5,178 bases of DNA. Source: Streptomyces sp. NRRL S-31 (lineage in GTDB: Bacteria; Actinomycetota; Actinomycetes; Streptomycetales; Streptomycetaceae). The notes under the pieces were generated by a model. It was not told the DNA's origin. It did no database searches and worked only from the letters and a program-made list of their open reading frames with translations. Position 1 is the stretch's first letter. Every line of letters begins with the position of its first letter. The position numbers and the translations under genes are program-made. Below are positions 5,029 to 5,178 of this stretch, piece after piece. The stretch spans positions 1 through 5,178 of the forward strand of contig NZ_JOCB01000178.1 in the NCBI RefSeq assembly GCF_000718775.1. Reading direction: 5' to 3'.

Positions 5029-5178
5029 GTGGAGCCGGCCGACCGGCCGCTCGCCCGTCTCGGTGTCGCCGTGTCCGCCGCCAGGTCCCCGCGCGCGGAC
5101 GGCGAGCCGACCGGCCGGCCGGCCGGGGACCTCCTCGGCACCGCCGTGGCCGCCGTGCGCGACGCCCTCGGCGGGGAG
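5029..5178 (+). CDS. Probable start of an unrecognised gene, cut by the right edge
   Basis: From about 5029 to the window end one plus-strand frame (codons beginning at 5029, 5032 and so on) has the strong G/C third-position bias of a real gene and no stop, with Ala, Val, Leu, Asp and Glu residues in sensible proportions. The GTG at 5029 is the first plausible start. It gives about 50 residues beginning [18 protein letters not shown] and ending [11 protein letters not shown]. No Shine-Dalgarno is visible, and the frame is also open back to the rsiG stop, so the start is uncertain. A ggcc tandem run (5111-5126) codes for TGRPAG here. I do not recognise the protein. A chance open frame in GC-rich DNA cannot be excluded, since the other plus frames are also open. 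Confidence 0.4.
   Translation, partial: MEPADRPLARLGVAVSAARSPRADGEPTGRPAGDLLGTAVAAVRDALGGE
5083..5132. repeat. Inverted repeat enclosing a ggcc tandem run near the right edge
   Basis: Arms aggtcccc (5083-5090) and ggggacct (5125-5132) are perfect complements around 34 bases. That interval ends in the 16-bp self-complementary run ccggccggccggccgg (5111-5126). An 18-base stretch, gaccggccggccggccgg at 5109-5126, recurs exactly at 16-33 within the left-edge palindrome. It could form a transcript hairpin, or it may simply be part of a coding region. Confidence 0.5.

Noticed and set aside
1..5178. A wholly new system such as a defence island, CRISPR array or mobile element
   Set aside because: There are no spaced direct repeats, transposase or recombinase motifs, nuclease motifs or tRNA-like folds. 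The recognisable genes are conserved Streptomyces chromosomal genes with uniform codon use.

Overview
The window comes from a very GC-rich actinomycete and almost certainly from a Streptomyces. Third codon positions are nearly all G or C. Two genes match well-studied Streptomyces regulators residue by residue: the nickel-sensing Fur-family repressor Nur, and RsiG, the cyclic-di-GMP-binding anti-sigma factor of WhiG. The region looks like conserved core chromosome. I see no mobile element, CRISPR array, tRNA or rRNA.

Layout, left to right. The window opens with a perfect 50-bp palindrome inside the 5'-truncated reading frame of an unrecognised gene (to 619). That gene overlaps by ATGA with a second unrecognised gene (616-1557). 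The second protein is a type II single-pass membrane protein with a Thr/Glu- and Pro-rich cytoplasmic tail, and the two look like diverged tandem relatives. After a short promoter-like gap comes a 32-residue membrane miniprotein (1645-1743). It is followed by a nitrobindin-like beta-barrel protein (1769-2344) whose heme-ligand histidine appears to be tyrosine. Closely packed behind it are nur (2361-2798) and a YgfZ-type folate-binding iron-sulfur protein (2808-3773). A convergent gene, dtd (D-aminoacyl-tRNA deacylase, minus strand, 3791-4216), follows. A divergent intergenic region of about 160 bp separates dtd from rsiG (4376-4978). The right edge has the codon bias of a further plus-strand gene that runs out of the window (from about 5029).

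Functional picture. The central block (nitrobindin-like protein, Nur, YgfZ) is plausibly metal, redox and Fe-S related. RsiG belongs to developmental control: with c-di-GMP bound it sequesters the sporulation sigma factor WhiG. Dtd is translation quality control. These are neighbours, and nothing in the sequence links them into one new pathway. The observations most worth following are the edge palindrome, the altered heme-ligand position in the nitrobindin-like protein, the miniprotein, and the repeated arrangement of a -10-like hexamer 6-7 nt before the start codon without a Shine-Dalgarno (nur, ygfZ, dtd), which suggests leaderless mRNAs.
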